From positions 28,704 to 92,703 of the forward strand of contig JAMLIA010000001.1 in assembly GCA_023954495.1 (NCBI GenBank): a stretch of 64,000 nt of DNA. Direction: 5' to 3'. The translations under genes were made by a program, and so were the position numbers. How positions within the stretch are numbered: position 1 is the first letter of the stretch; the number at the start of each line of letters is the position of its first letter. Shown piece by piece: positions 1 to 8,688 of the stretch. The notes beneath the pieces were generated by a model. It had not been told where the DNA came from and searched no databases. It was given only the letters and a program-made list of their open reading frames with translations. This DNA is from Thermomicrobiales bacterium (GTDB taxonomy: Bacteria; Chloroflexota; Chloroflexia; Thermomicrobiales; CFX8).

Positions 1-358
1 CCGAACATGCGACGCCCTTCGCCGCCCATGTAGAACGCCATGTCGATGCCCTCCTGGACATCGCCCTTGGCCTCAGTCAGTACCTTGCCCATCTCCTCGG
101 TCATCTCGCGACCGAGCTGTTCTTTCTGCTCCATCATGAGTTGACCAACACGATAGAGGATCTCGCCATCGCCGGCTGGAGGCGCCTCCAGCTATCGAAC
201 GCGTTGTTGGCAGCTTCGACAAGGACGACGTCATCGGTGGCCGTGCCTTTGGTGTAGGTGGCCACCAACTCGCCAGTGGCCGGGTTGTGGCGCGTAAAGG
301 TCTCGCCAGAAGCGGATTCTTTCCAGGCACCATTGATGTAGTTCTTGAAATCCGTCAT
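1..358 (-). pseudogene. Aldehyde dehydrogenase, N-terminal part, frameshifted and cut by window edge
   Basis: N-terminal part of an NAD(P)-dependent aldehyde dehydrogenase, which oxidises aldehydes to carboxylates in the cytoplasm. The start at 358 has an AAGGA ribosome site 8 bases upstream. It reads TDFKNYINGAWKESASGE and NPATGELV, the usual ALDH opening, up to FDSWRRLQPA, then reaches a stop in that frame. The second frame continues with GEILYRVGQLMMEQKEQLG and EEMGKVLTEAKGDVQEG, the expected next ALDH helices, and runs off the window. One base appears to be missing in a C run near 178-179 (plus-strand GG); adding a C gives RRLPAGDGEILYR. The family is clear. Whether the frameshift is real or a sequencing error cannot be decided here. 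The catalytic Cys lies outside the window, so substrate is unknown. Confidence 0.8.
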
Positions 359-528
359 CAAAACCATCCTTTTCCGGCGAATCGACACTCCGTCGTGTCG
401 GGCGCAAGCCCTGCAATATGCTAAACGGCAGTGTAGCAAACGCGCTGACCGGGAAAATCCGCGTCGCTGCTATGCTTTCGGACATCAGGCGCTTCGCACG
501 ACGATGTAGTTGGGAAATTCGACAGGGA

Positions 529-741
529 ATGCCAGTGAACGAGGGTTCGTCTCACCACTCCCGCCGCGACAAACTCGTCGCCCCGGCGCTTGCCATCGCC
601 ATCTGTATCCTGATTACGATGTTTGTCGTGCTTTACGTTGCGCTCGATCCGCTCCTCAGCGATCTCACCTCAACCGGCGCGGATCCGACCATCACGATCA
701 CGACAGTGCAAGAGACTCCCACGGGCTCGCCTGAACCATGA
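529..741 (+). CDS. Small single-helix membrane protein, unknown function
   Basis: About 70 residues. A polar, His- and Arg-containing N-terminus is followed by one hydrophobic helix (about residues 18-41, from LVAPALAIAICILI to LYVALD) and a Thr/Pro-rich tail ending TPTGSPEP. The positive residues before the helix suggest the N-terminus is cytoplasmic and the tail outside. The start could be ATG 529 or GTG 535; an AGGGA at 524-528 is better spaced for GTG 535. It lies just upstream of tyrA but ends before the tyrA promoter. No family is recognised. The reading frame is short, so this is a probable rather than certain gene. Confidence 0.5.
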   Translation: MPVNEGSSHHSRRDKLVAPALAIAICILITMFVVLYVALDPLLSDLTSTGADPTITITTVQETPTGSPEP

Positions 742-768
742 GCCAGCCGCGAGACGCTGCAATCCGCT

Positions 769-777
769 TGGTATACT
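769..777 (+). promoter_or_regulatory. Extended -10 promoter for tyrA
   Basis: TGGTATACT: a TG dinucleotide one base before TATACT (772-777), the extended -10 form recognised by the primary sigma factor. No good -35 is seen 17 bases upstream. It would give a leader of about 55 bases before the tyrA ATG at 839. Confidence 0.45.
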
Positions 778-838
778 TTCCGCGTCAGAATGCACTTTCG
801 ACCGACGAATTTCCCAACCCAACAATGAAGGAGACATC

Positions 839-1882
839 ATGCAGAGGGTGACGATTATCGGCCTCGGGCTGATCGGCTCGTCAATCGGTCTTGGACTTCG
901 CCGATGGGCAACGAAGGACGGCAATCGCGACTCGGTGCTTCACGTCACCGGCTTCGATCTCGATCTCGAGCACCAGAACTACAGCAAGAAGATCAAAGCG
1001 GTAGACAACACCGAGTGGGATCTTTCGCGTGCGGTAACAGATGCCGACCTGGTTATTCTTGCCGTCCCGCCGCTCGCGACTAAAGAAGTCATGGAATCGA
1101 TCGCACCACACTTGAAAAGCGGTGCTGTCGTTACAGACACAACGTCGACTAAGTCCGACGTGATGGAGTGGGCAAAGGCACAGCTTCCGAGCACGGTCAG
1201 CTTTATCGGTGGACACCCGATGGCCGGGAAGACGCAGAGTGTTGAGGGTGCCGAAGCTGACCTCTTCAAGGACGCTACCTGGTGCGTCGTCCCGCAGGTC
1301 GACGCCGACGAGGCGGCTGTCCAGACGGTCCTGGGTATGGTGAACGCGCTCGGCGCTGAGCCGCTGTTCATCGACGCGGTCGAGCACGACGCCTATGTCG
1401 CGGGAATCAGCCACCTGCCGTTCCTGTTGTCGGTCGCACTCATGCGCTCCGTCAGCCGGGATGCAGGCTGGCGCGACATGAAGTACCTCAGCGCCGGAGG
1501 GTTCCGCGACGCGTCACGCCTGTCAGCCGGCAGCCCGGAGATGCACCGCGACATCTGCGCGACAAACCGCGGCGCGATTCTGCGCTGGATCGACACCGTA
1601 ATGGAAGAGTTGGATCATCAGCGGACGTTGATCGCTTCGGCATCTCCGGAAGCTGATGAGGCGCTACTGGCCAACTTCACTGAAGCACGTGACGCGCGCG
1701 CGGACTGGGCGACGACTGAGCGCCGCGAGGGCCAGCTGGTGCAGCAGACGCAATCCGAGCTCTCGCAAGGGTCCGTCAGCGACCAGATGTCGCAGATGCT
1801 CTTCGGGGGCATGTTCCGTCGCCGCCCGCGGATGGATTCGCCGGCCGATCGCAAGGCAGCAGTCCGCAAGGATCGCCAGTAG
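839..1882 (+). CDS. tyrA: Prephenate dehydrogenase
   Basis: Converts prephenate to 4-hydroxyphenylpyruvate with NAD(P), the committed step to tyrosine (cytoplasmic). 347 residues. The N-terminal Rossmann motif GLGLIGSSIG is at residues 6-15. The catalytic-domain motifs GGHPMAGKTQSVEGA and HDAYVAGISHLPFLLS follow and hold the two conserved His residues of TyrA. The C-terminus carries an extra charged, Gln-rich stretch (about residues 280-347) beyond the usual core and no obvious ACT domain. The ATG at 839 has AAGGAG 6 bases upstream; the longer in-frame extension to 623 overlaps the preceding small gene and is rejected. Three other shikimate/aromatic genes (aroQ, aroA, aroC) are in the window but not adjacent. 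Confidence 0.93.
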   Translation: MQRVTIIGLGLIGSSIGLGLRRWATKDGNRDSVLHVTGFDLDLEHQNYSKKIKAVDNTEWDLSRAVTDADLVILAVPPLATKEVMESIAPHLKSGAVVTDTTSTKSDVMEWAKAQLPSTVSFIGGHPMAGKTQSVEGAEADLFKDATWCVVPQVDADEAAVQTVLGMVNALGAEPLFIDAVEHDAYVAGISHLPFLLSVALMRSVSRDAGWRDMKYLSAGGFRDASRLSAGSPEMHRDICATNRGAILRWIDTVMEELDHQRTLIASASPEADEALLANFTEARDARADWATTERREGQLVQQTQSELSQGSVSDQMSQMLFGGMFRRRPRMDSPADRKAAVRKDRQ

Positions 1883-1899
1883 ATCCGACGAGTTGTGGC

Positions 1900-2376
1900 C
1901 TACGGAACGATTGACCACTCGGACGGGAGATCGTAGAAGTAGAGCACGCGAGTGGGATGCCCTCCAGCGCGTATGCGACCGCGATCCTTGCGCTGAATTT
2001 CGGAGTAGCTGTTCTGGACCTGCACGATCCGCTTTGATCCCAGGTTGAAGACGATGAGACCCGTACGGCCCGGCTGCGTGCTCGCGCGCCGGGTCGCGTC
2101 GTTGTAGACCCGAAACGGCGGCCAGTCCAACGGCGACTCGTTCGCCATGATCGACTCAATCTGGCTGGTGTTCCCACGAAGATTGTGTTCATCGAACACG
2201 GCGAGACCGTTGAGAATCGCATTCGGAAACTGATCGTCATATCGGCGGGCGAATTCGAGCAGCTCGGCCAACGTCGACGCGCCACGCGCGCAGGCGGCAA
2301 CCAGCATCTTTAGCGCGTGGGCTGGCCCAAGAAAGCTGACAGTGCCATCGGCATCGGCAACGGTATAGCGGAACAT
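1900..2376 (-). CDS. Unknown conserved-looking protein, 158 aa
   Basis: 158 residues, starting at an ATG with GGATAGG five bases upstream, transcribed toward tyrA (17-base gap at the convergent ends). No signal peptide or membrane helix is seen. It is an ordinary soluble composition: an N-terminal half with Ala/Leu-rich helices (KMLVAACARGASTLAELLEFARRYDDQ) shown here only in part as AHALKMLVAACARG, and a C-terminal half that looks beta-rich (GLIVFNLGSKRIVQVQNSY; VLYFYDLPSEW). No family is recognised and no catalytic motif stands out, so no function is proposed. Confidence 0.7.
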   Translation of the reverse strand: MFRYTVADADGTVSFLGPAHALKMLVAACARGASTLAELLEFARRYDDQFPNAILNGLAVFDEHNLRGNTSQIESIMANESPLDWPPFRVYNDATRRASTQPGRTGLIVFNLGSKRIVQVQNSYSEIQRKDRGRIRAGGHPTRVLYFYDLPSEWSIVP

Positions 2377-2648
2377 AGACCTATCCAGTGAAGTGGTACG
2401 ACCGCTGAGCAGAAGATCTCAGCGCAAGGCAAAACACGAGTGTAACATCGAACGATCATACGGAGATCGTACGACCGAACAAGGCTGAAACGGAAGGCGT
2501 GTCGTACACTACAAACACGATCGCTGTTCTGTTCGCGAGTCCATGCATCAATCCTGTTATCGTCGGTGGCGTCCAGAATCGCGCGGAATCACGTCGGAAT
2601 CTTGATTCCGTCCCCGTGCTCCGCATCTCCTTCGCGGAGGAGGCTGCA
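2377..2648. other. Intergenic region between divergent genes
   Basis: About 270 bases between two divergent small genes, so it should hold both promoters. A TACACT lies near 2505-2510, without a convincing -35. CGGAATCTTGATTCCG at 2595-2610 is a near-perfect short palindrome about 40 bases before the start at 2649. No RNA gene is recognised. Confidence 0.4.
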
Positions 2649-3074
2649 ATGCCGGACAAGAAATACACCAAGGTCGAAGAAGAGATCATCCAGATTCTGG
2701 ATCGCATGGGAGATGATCCTGCCCCTCAGCGTCCACCGAACCTGCGTCTCGTTCACTCACAGAAGCCGAAACGACGCAAGCTGTCTTCGCTCCCACGCGT
2801 CCCGGGAATTTCGCCAACCATCATCCTTGGCGGCGTCTTCCTGTTTGCGTTCGTTGCGCTGATGACGAGCGGAGTGATCCAGATTGTCGCGGCGGTGCTG
2901 GCGCTCGTTTGCTTTGTTGCGATGCTTCTCGGTCGCGGACGAGCACCGCGCGGCGGAACAGCGCCCAACTTCGGTCCCCAAACATGGCGCGGACGCGACA
3001 TCACTCTCTCGTCGGAACCGACGACTCCGATTGGCGACCGCATTTCAGCCTTGTTCCGTCGGTTCAGGCGCTGA
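2649..3074 (+). CDS. Two-helix membrane protein of unknown function
   Basis: 141 residues. The charged N-terminus ([15 protein letters not shown]) looks like an amphipathic helix. A basic stretch follows ([10 protein letters not shown]), then two hydrophobic helices (about residues 57-75, [19 protein letters not shown]; and 77-96, [19 protein letters not shown]), then a basic tail ending FRRFRR. Start ATG 2649 has GGAGG seven bases upstream; longer in-frame starts lack a ribosome site. It lies directly upstream of uvrB, with the uvrB promoter between them. Similar short proteins of this layout occur in Chloroflexota (recollection, not checked). Function unknown. Confidence 0.75.
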   Translation: MPDKKYTKVEEEIIQILDRMGDDPAPQRPPNLRLVHSQKPKRRKLSSLPRVPGISPTIILGGVFLFAFVALMTSGVIQIVAAVLALVCFVAMLLGRGRAPRGGTAPNFGPQTWRGRDITLSSEPTTPIGDRISALFRRFRR

Positions 3075-3150
3075 TCAAACCTGGTCGTGGACCACACATT
3101 CGACCACTGGATTATCACGTGTTCGACCGGGGGCACGCGACATCACGGGG

Positions 3151-3190
3151 TATAATGAGACTGACTCTGCCGACCGGAATCGCGGTCGGC
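3151..3190 (+). promoter_or_regulatory. Consensus -10 and perfect leader hairpin before uvrB
   Basis: TATAAT at 3151-3156 is a perfect -10; no matching -35 is seen. Twelve bases later GCCGACCG (3169-3176) and CGGTCGGC (3183-3190) form a perfect 8-base-pair stem with a 6-base loop, so it would fold at the very 5' end of the uvrB transcript. It could be a leader hairpin or a dyad operator. Confidence 0.55.
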
Positions 3191-3222
3191 ATCTTCATCC
3201 CTCCGGAATGGAGCAACCCAGC

Positions 3223-5217
3223 ATGCCAGCCTTCCGCATCGTCTCCGATCTGCAACCGACCGGCGATCAGCCACAAGCCATTGAGGAGATCGTTGCCGGT
3301 CTCAATGCAGGGATGGCCAAGCAAACCCTCCTCGGCGTCACCGGCTCAGGCAAGACATTCACGATGGCCAACGTCATCGAACGTATTCAAAAGCCGACGC
3401 TGGTGCTGGCGCACAACAAGACGCTCGCCGCCCAGCTTTATAGCGAGTTCAAGGAATTCTTCCCGGACAACGCCGTCGAGTACTTCGTGTCCTACTACGA
3501 TTACTATCAGCCGGAAGCCTATATCGCGCGGACTGATACCTACATCGAGAAGGACGCGCAGATCAATGATGAGATCGACAAACTGCGCCACGCCGCGACG
3601 CGCGCACTGCGCACCCGCGATGACGTTGTGATCGTCGCGTCCGTCTCCTGCATCTATGGCCTCGGCTCACCATCGGACTATGAGCAGCAGGTCGTCAGTC
3701 TCAAGCGTGGTCAGGCGATCAGACGCGATCGCGTGCTTCGACATCTTATCGACGTGCAATACGATCGCAACGACATGACGCTCGTGCGCGGCACCTTTCG
3801 TGTGCGCGGCGACACGCTGGAGATCTACCCGGTCTACGACGAGCTGGCCATCCGCGTGGAATTCTTCGGAGACGAGGTCGATCGCATCGTCGAGCTCGAC
3901 CCACTCACCGGCGAGATTCTTGCCGAGCGAGACAGCACCGAGATCTATCCGGCCAAGCACTTCGTCACCACCGACGACAAGCTCAAGGTCGCCATCGTCG
4001 ACATTCTGGCGGAGCTTGATGATCGCCTCGCACAGCTCGATCGTGAGGGCAAGGTACTGGAAGCCGCCCGCCTCAGGCAGCGCACGATGTATGACGTCGA
4101 GATGTTGCAGCAAGCGGGCTATTGCGCGGGCGTCGAGAACTACTCAATGCACCTCGGCCGCCGCCACCCGGGCCAGAAACCGTGGACGCTCCTCGACTAC
4201 TTCCCCGCCGACTTCCTGCTCTTTGTCGACGAGTCGCACATCTCACTGCCGCAGGTTCGCGGCATGTATCACGGCGACAAAGCCCGTAAGGATGTCCTGA
4301 TCGATCACGGCTTCCGGCTGCCGTCAGCCCGTGACAACCGACCGCTCACGTTCGACGAATTCCTCGAGACGATTCACCAGGTGGTCCATGTGACGGCGAC
4401 ACCGGGGCCGTTCGAGATGGAGCACTCCGAGCAGATCGTCGAGCAGATCATTCGACCCACTGGTCTGCTTGACCCGCAGATCTCGGTGCGACCGACGAAG
4501 GGCCAGATCGACGATCTGCTGCACGAGATCAACGAGCGGATCGCCCACGGCGAGCGCATTCTGGTCACGACCCTGACCAAAAAGATGGCCGAGGATCTGT
4601 CCGATTACCTCAAAGAGATGGGTATTCGTACCCATTACCTGCACTCCGAGATTGAGACATTGGAGCGGATAGAGATCCTGCGCGACCTGCGACTCGGCAT
4701 CTACGATGTCGTCGTCGGCATCAACCTGTTGCGAGAGGGGCTTGATCTTCCCGAAGTGTCGCTCGTGGCGATCCTTGACGCAGACAAGGAAGGCTACCTG
4801 CGGTCGTACGGATCGCTGATCCAGACCGTTGGGCGTGCCGCCCGGCACGTCGACGGCATGGCGATCATGTACGCGGACAACATGACCGTCTCGATGCAAA
4901 AGGCGATCGAGGAAACGTATCGACGTCGTGACAAGCAGATCGCGCATAACAGCGAGCATGGCATTGTCCCGCGCACGATCGTCAAGGAGATCCGCGACCT
5001 GACCGATCGGGTCAAGATGGCGGCCGAGGAATCACCTGAGTACGCGGCAGGCTCGCCGGATGGCGAGATCGCGATGATTCCGCCAGATGAGCTGGCACGT
5101 CTCATCAGCGACCTGGAGCGCCAGATGAAGGACGCCGCCAAGATGCTCGAATACGAGCGAGCGGCACTGCTTCGCGACCAGATCGTTCAACTGCGCCGCA
5201 TCCAGGAAGTGGTGTAG
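3223..5217 (+). CDS. uvrB: UvrABC excinuclease subunit B
   Basis: Damage-verifying helicase-like subunit of nucleotide excision repair; it receives DNA from UvrA and recruits UvrC. 664 residues, close to the usual 660-680. Walker [10 protein letters not shown] is at about residues 36-44. The beta-hairpin region ([12 protein letters not shown]) follows, with the DESH box ([11 protein letters not shown]) in the middle. Helicase motifs [10 protein letters not shown] and QTVGRAARH are present. A C-terminal UVR domain ([18 protein letters not shown]) contacts UvrC. Start ATG 3223 is chosen because GGAG lies 9 bases upstream; ATG 3208 in frame is the alternative. It is transcribed from its own promoter at 3151. 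No uvrA or uvrC is in the window. Confidence 0.97.
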   Translation: MPAFRIVSDLQPTGDQPQAIEEIVAGLNAGMAKQTLLGVTGSGKTFTMANVIERIQKPTLVLAHNKTLAAQLYSEFKEFFPDNAVEYFVSYYDYYQPEAYIARTDTYIEKDAQINDEIDKLRHAATRALRTRDDVVIVASVSCIYGLGSPSDYEQQVVSLKRGQAIRRDRVLRHLIDVQYDRNDMTLVRGTFRVRGDTLEIYPVYDELAIRVEFFGDEVDRIVELDPLTGEILAERDSTEIYPAKHFVTTDDKLKVAIVDILAELDDRLAQLDREGKVLEAARLRQRTMYDVEMLQQAGYCAGVENYSMHLGRRHPGQKPWTLLDYFPADFLLFVDESHISLPQVRGMYHGDKARKDVLIDHGFRLPSARDNRPLTFDEFLETIHQVVHVTATPGPFEMEHSEQIVEQIIRPTGLLDPQISVRPTKGQIDDLLHEINERIAHGERILVTTLTKKMAEDLSDYLKEMGIRTHYLHSEIETLERIEILRDLRLGIYDVVVGINLLREGLDLPEVSLVAILDADKEGYLRSYGSLIQTVGRAARHVDGMAIMYADNMTVSMQKAIEETYRRRDKQIAHNSEHGIVPRTIVKEIRDLTDRVKMAAEESPEYAAGSPDGEIAMIPPDELARLISDLERQMKDAAKMLEYERAALLRDQIVQLRRIQEVV

Positions 5218-5303
5218 GCTTCCGAATCGTGCTCTGCCCGCCGTCCCCATCGACGATCGTTGGGGAGCATTCGCCTGGGTAGACGGTGAAAGGACATATC
5301 TGA

Positions 5304-6566
5304 TTGCGAGACCGCCGCACGTACGACGAGCGACGACCGCCGACTCGCGGCCGCGACACGTCGCAACGCAACGCGTTGATTGCGATCGCCTTCTTCCTCG
5401 CCGCCTTTGCATTTGTCGGAGTCATGCTGCTTACCGACCGCGGTAACGATGACAATCCGTCGCGGGCCAATGCGGCGAATACCCCCAGCTTCAGTGGCGT
5501 TGTTGGCAGCACGGTAACACCGGACCTCTCAACCGCTACCCAGTCGATCGCTGGAATTCAGCCAACCGTCACGCCACAAGCTCCGCCCACCGAAACTGTC
5601 GGTTCGGCCGAACCAACGTCAACCGACGAGGTTGTCGTTGAGGAAGAGGAGTCGACTGAACACATTATCGAAGACCCGACCGAAGAAATCGTCGATGAAC
5701 CAGTCGACGAGGAGCCAACGCCTGAGCCGTTGATCGGCGACTTTGGCTCGTTACCGCCTGCGCAGATCGTCAGCGGCGGACTAGCGCGCGGCCTGACGCT
5801 CGACTATGTCCTCGACCGGTCCGCTGTGAGTGCACCGATCACTGGTACCGTTTACAAATTCATCTGGCCGGAATACAGCGCCGACGATGTCGCGGTCATG
5901 GCCGCAAACGTCGGCGTCGATGGCGACGTCACAACCAACAGCAGCACGTCGTACAGCGTCGTCGGCTCGTCCAGCTCTTTGTACGTCCGTACACGGTCCA
6001 TCCAGTACAGCGATTCTTCAGCAACCACCGCACCGCTGGCCGATGATGACACGCTGATTGCATCTGCCGAGAGCTGGCTGGCAAACAGCGGGCTGGTCAG
6101 CACCAGCGTCGGTAGTGGGCAGATCATCGGACGCAACGACGACGCCGACATCGCCGTTGTCTTCGTGCAGCCGGCCAATCCGTCACCGCTACTGGCAGCC
6201 TTCCCGTCTGCATCGGTCACAGTCACTGGTGCTGGTGTCGTTCGTGAGGCCAACATTCAGTGGCCGGTTGATTACGTTGGCTCCGAATATGGTATGCGAT
6301 CGCTCTCGGAGGTCTGGAACCAGGTCGTGGCTGGACAGGGCGCGATCGAAGCCGATATGAGCGATGTACCCGGCACCGGCTCGGTCTACGCGAAATTCAC
6401 CGTTGAGAGAATCGGCATCGCCTATTCCGTCGGGTCGGGCAGCGAAGGCGAGTTCCTGCTGCCGATCATGGTCTTTAGCGGCACAGCGGTCACGGACGAC
6501 GGATCCGCCTTCCCGGTCTGGGTCTATATGTCTGCCGTGCAAGGAGAGGCCTCGGCTGCTGGATGA
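5304..6566 (+). CDS. Membrane-anchored protein with acidic stalk and extracellular domain
   Basis: 420 residues. The basic N-terminus (RRTYDERRPPTRGR) is followed by one hydrophobic helix (about residues 24-44, LIAIAFFLAAFAFVGVML). Next come a Thr/Pro-rich and strongly acidic linker (about 55-150, with VVVEEEESTEHIIEDPTEE) and a Ser/Thr-rich outer domain of about 270 residues (GLTLDYVL ... VWVYMSAV). This is the layout of a type II membrane protein with a surface stalk. The start is TTG 5304, with AAAGGA nine bases upstream. Its stop overlaps the ATG of the GH18-like gene (ATGA at 6563), so the two are probably translated together and may act together at the cell envelope. The outer domain is not recognised. 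Confidence 0.75.
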   Translation: MRDRRTYDERRPPTRGRDTSQRNALIAIAFFLAAFAFVGVMLLTDRGNDDNPSRANAANTPSFSGVVGSTVTPDLSTATQSIAGIQPTVTPQAPPTETVGSAEPTSTDEVVVEEEESTEHIIEDPTEEIVDEPVDEEPTPEPLIGDFGSLPPAQIVSGGLARGLTLDYVLDRSAVSAPITGTVYKFIWPEYSADDVAVMAANVGVDGDVTTNSSTSYSVVGSSSSLYVRTRSIQYSDSSATTAPLADDDTLIASAESWLANSGLVSTSVGSGQIIGRNDDADIAVVFVQPANPSPLLAAFPSASVTVTGAGVVREANIQWPVDYVGSEYGMRSLSEVWNQVVAGQGAIEADMSDVPGTGSVYAKFTVERIGIAYSVGSGSEGEFLLPIMVFSGTAVTDDGSAFPVWVYMSAVQGEASAAG

Positions 6567-8212
6567 AACGACATCAACGCAATCGCGAGCGCGCAATTGC
6601 CGGGATCGCCTGCCTCGTTCTCGTCGCGCTGGGGGTCAGCCTGCTGCCGCTCTGGCGTGATAGCGACGTCGCACGCGCGCGAGACATCGACAAGTGGGCG
6701 TATTACGTCGGCAACGATCCGACATCGCGCGCGTCGCTCGAACAGAACATCGAGCAGATCGATGTCGTTTCACCCTACTTCTACCACCTGACACCGAATG
6801 GCTCGATCAAGACATTCGCCCAACCGGATGTCACAGCGTTTGTGAAGGCGCACGGCAAGAAGGTTGTCCCGCTGATCCAGAACGAAGCGCGCTGGGACGA
6901 CTTCTCGAAGCAGATCGACACACCAGAAGAGCGCGACGCCATCGTCGCGAAGCTGGTTGAGGTCGTCGCTACCAACGGCTATGACGGTATCCACATCGAC
7001 TTCGAGGGCCTGAACCAGACTGACCGTGAAGCACTGACCGATTTCATGCGGCGACTCAACCTCTCATTCAAGCCACGCGGCTGGATCGTGAGCCAGGCTG
7101 TCATCGCTCGCACGAGCGACGCACCATCGACCTGGGGCGGTGTCTACGACTACAAGGCGCTGGCAGCGGTCAATGATTATGTCGCGATCATGGCCTACGA
7201 CTGGGGCTACGCCGGACGGCCCGATCCCGCGCCGGTCGCGCCGATCTGGTGGGTGCGAGATGTCCTGACCTACGCGCGCAAACAGATGCCCGACAATCGC
7301 ATCCTCCTCGGCATCCCCTATTACGGATACGACTGGAACACCACCAAGGGCCCGCCGGCCACGTCAGTCACGTTTGCTAAGGCAGCAACGTTGGCAGCGC
7401 AAGACGGCGCGGAGAGTGGCTACGACGAGGATGAGGGCTCACCGTGGATTCGATACACAGACGCCGCTGGTGACCAACACACCGTCTGGTACGAGAATGC
7501 GGCCAGCTTCGAGGAAAAGATCTCGCTCGTCCTCGACCGCAACATCGCCGGCTACGCGACGTGGCGTCTTGGGCATGAGGATCCATCGAGCTGGTATGTC
7601 GTCAATAGCCTGGCGACACCGGCCGCGAGAGTCCCAGCCTTCAACAGCACCGCAGACCGACTGTACTTTTCAGAAACCGGGCACAGCCTCGCTTACGGGT
7701 TTCTGACCTATTGGCAGCAGAATGGTGGACTCGCTCGGTTCGGTTACCCAAAGACCGAGGAGTTCACCGAATACGACCCGCTTGTCGGCAAGAGCTACAC
7801 AGTTCAGTACTTTGAGCGAGCGCGGTTCGAATATCACCCGGAATTTGCGGGTTCAGAATTTGAGGTGCTGCTCGGCCATATGGGCCGCTGGGCGTTGGCA
7901 AAGCGCGGCATCGATCCGTGGGCATCTGCAACCTCACCGAAGACCGGACTCACCTACTTTGCTGAAACGGGCCACAATATGGGAGCAGAATTTCAACAGT
8001 ACTGGACAATGCACGGCGGTCTGATGTCGTTCGGCTTTCCGATCAGCGAGCCGGTCCGAGAGCGCAATCAGGAAGATGGCAGGACATATCTCGTTCAATA
8101 TTTCGAGCGCGCTCGATTTGAATATCATCCTGAATACGCCGGGACTGATTCAGAAGTTCTTCTCGGATTACTGGGCAATGAGATGCTTCGCGAGCGAGGA
8201 TGGGTACGGTGA
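6563..8212 (+). CDS. GH18-like (YaaH/chitinase fold) envelope protein with two tandem C-terminal repeats
   Basis: 549 residues. An N-terminal helix (about 12-30, AIAGIACLVLVALGV) anchors or exports the protein. Residues about 45-355 form a glycoside hydrolase family 18 TIM barrel. The motif YDGIHIDFEG at about 140-149 matches the DxxxxDxE active-site strand and keeps its Glu, as in the peptidoglycan-acting YaaH/SleL branch; other barrel pieces are VAIMAYDWGY and LLGIPYYGYDW. Residues about 367-450 and 462-545 are two similar repeats (YFSETGH.../YFAETGH..., both with VQYFERARFEYHPE and EVLLG), probably a wall or sugar-binding module. The likely substrate is peptidoglycan or another GlcNAc polymer (inference). 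It overlaps the preceding gene (ATGA) and aroQ. Confidence 0.85.
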   Translation: MKRHQRNRERAIAGIACLVLVALGVSLLPLWRDSDVARARDIDKWAYYVGNDPTSRASLEQNIEQIDVVSPYFYHLTPNGSIKTFAQPDVTAFVKAHGKKVVPLIQNEARWDDFSKQIDTPEERDAIVAKLVEVVATNGYDGIHIDFEGLNQTDREALTDFMRRLNLSFKPRGWIVSQAVIARTSDAPSTWGGVYDYKALAAVNDYVAIMAYDWGYAGRPDPAPVAPIWWVRDVLTYARKQMPDNRILLGIPYYGYDWNTTKGPPATSVTFAKAATLAAQDGAESGYDEDEGSPWIRYTDAAGDQHTVWYENAASFEEKISLVLDRNIAGYATWRLGHEDPSSWYVVNSLATPAARVPAFNSTADRLYFSETGHSLAYGFLTYWQQNGGLARFGYPKTEEFTEYDPLVGKSYTVQYFERARFEYHPEFAGSEFEVLLGHMGRWALAKRGIDPWASATSPKTGLTYFAETGHNMGAEFQQYWTMHGGLMSFGFPISEPVRERNQEDGRTYLVQYFERARFEYHPEYAGTDSEVLLGLLGNEMLRERGWVR

Positions 8213-8688
8213 GCGAATCAACCAGACAGCAGCCGCTGATTCTTGTGCTGCACGGACCGAATCTCAATCTCCTCGGAAAACGCGAGCCGGAAATCTACGG
8301 CGCAACCACCCTCGATGAGATCGACCAGCGCCTGACGCACATCGCAGCCGAGCATGGCGCCGAGCTATCCATCACGCAGTCCAACTACGAAGGCGCGCTC
8401 GTCGACCAGATTCATCGCTACGGCTGGATTGCCGCTGGTATCATCATTAATCCGGGCGCGCTAACGCACTACAGCATCGCCTTGCGAGACGCAATTGCTG
8501 CGGTTCCCGCGCCGGCAATTGAGATTCATCTCTCAAATGTCGCCGCTCGTGAGCCGTTCCGCCACCACTCCGTCATCGCAGCAGTCGCGCGCGGGACACT
8601 TACCGGGTTCGGCGCGACCGGGTATGAGATGGCGCTCCACTACTTGCTGGATACCATCAAGCAGGATGGGAAGGCTCACATTGACTGA
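8209..8688 (+). CDS. aroQ: Type II 3-dehydroquinate dehydratase
   Basis: Dehydrates 3-dehydroquinate to 3-dehydroshikimate, third step of the shikimate pathway (cytoplasmic dodecamer in the family). About 159 residues. The family motifs are in order: LHGPNLNLLGKREPEIYG near the N-terminus, with the lid Arg and Tyr; SNYEGALVDQIH; IINPGALTHYSIALRDA; and EIHLSNVAAREPFRHHS, with the conserved His and Arg. GTG 8209 overlaps the previous stop as GTGA and has GAGGA eight bases upstream, so it is preferred to ATG 8200. The downstream peptidase start lies inside its last codons. Confidence 0.93.
   Translation: MSESTRQQPLILVLHGPNLNLLGKREPEIYGATTLDEIDQRLTHIAAEHGAELSITQSNYEGALVDQIHRYGWIAAGIIINPGALTHYSIALRDAIAAVPAPAIEIHLSNVAAREPFRHHSVIAAVARGTLTGFGATGYEMALHYLLDTIKQDGKAHID

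Noticed and set aside
5240..5275. Terminator after uvrB
   Set aside because: CCCCA...TGGGG around a short palindrome could fold, but the stem is only five pairs and lacks a T run, so it is not listed.
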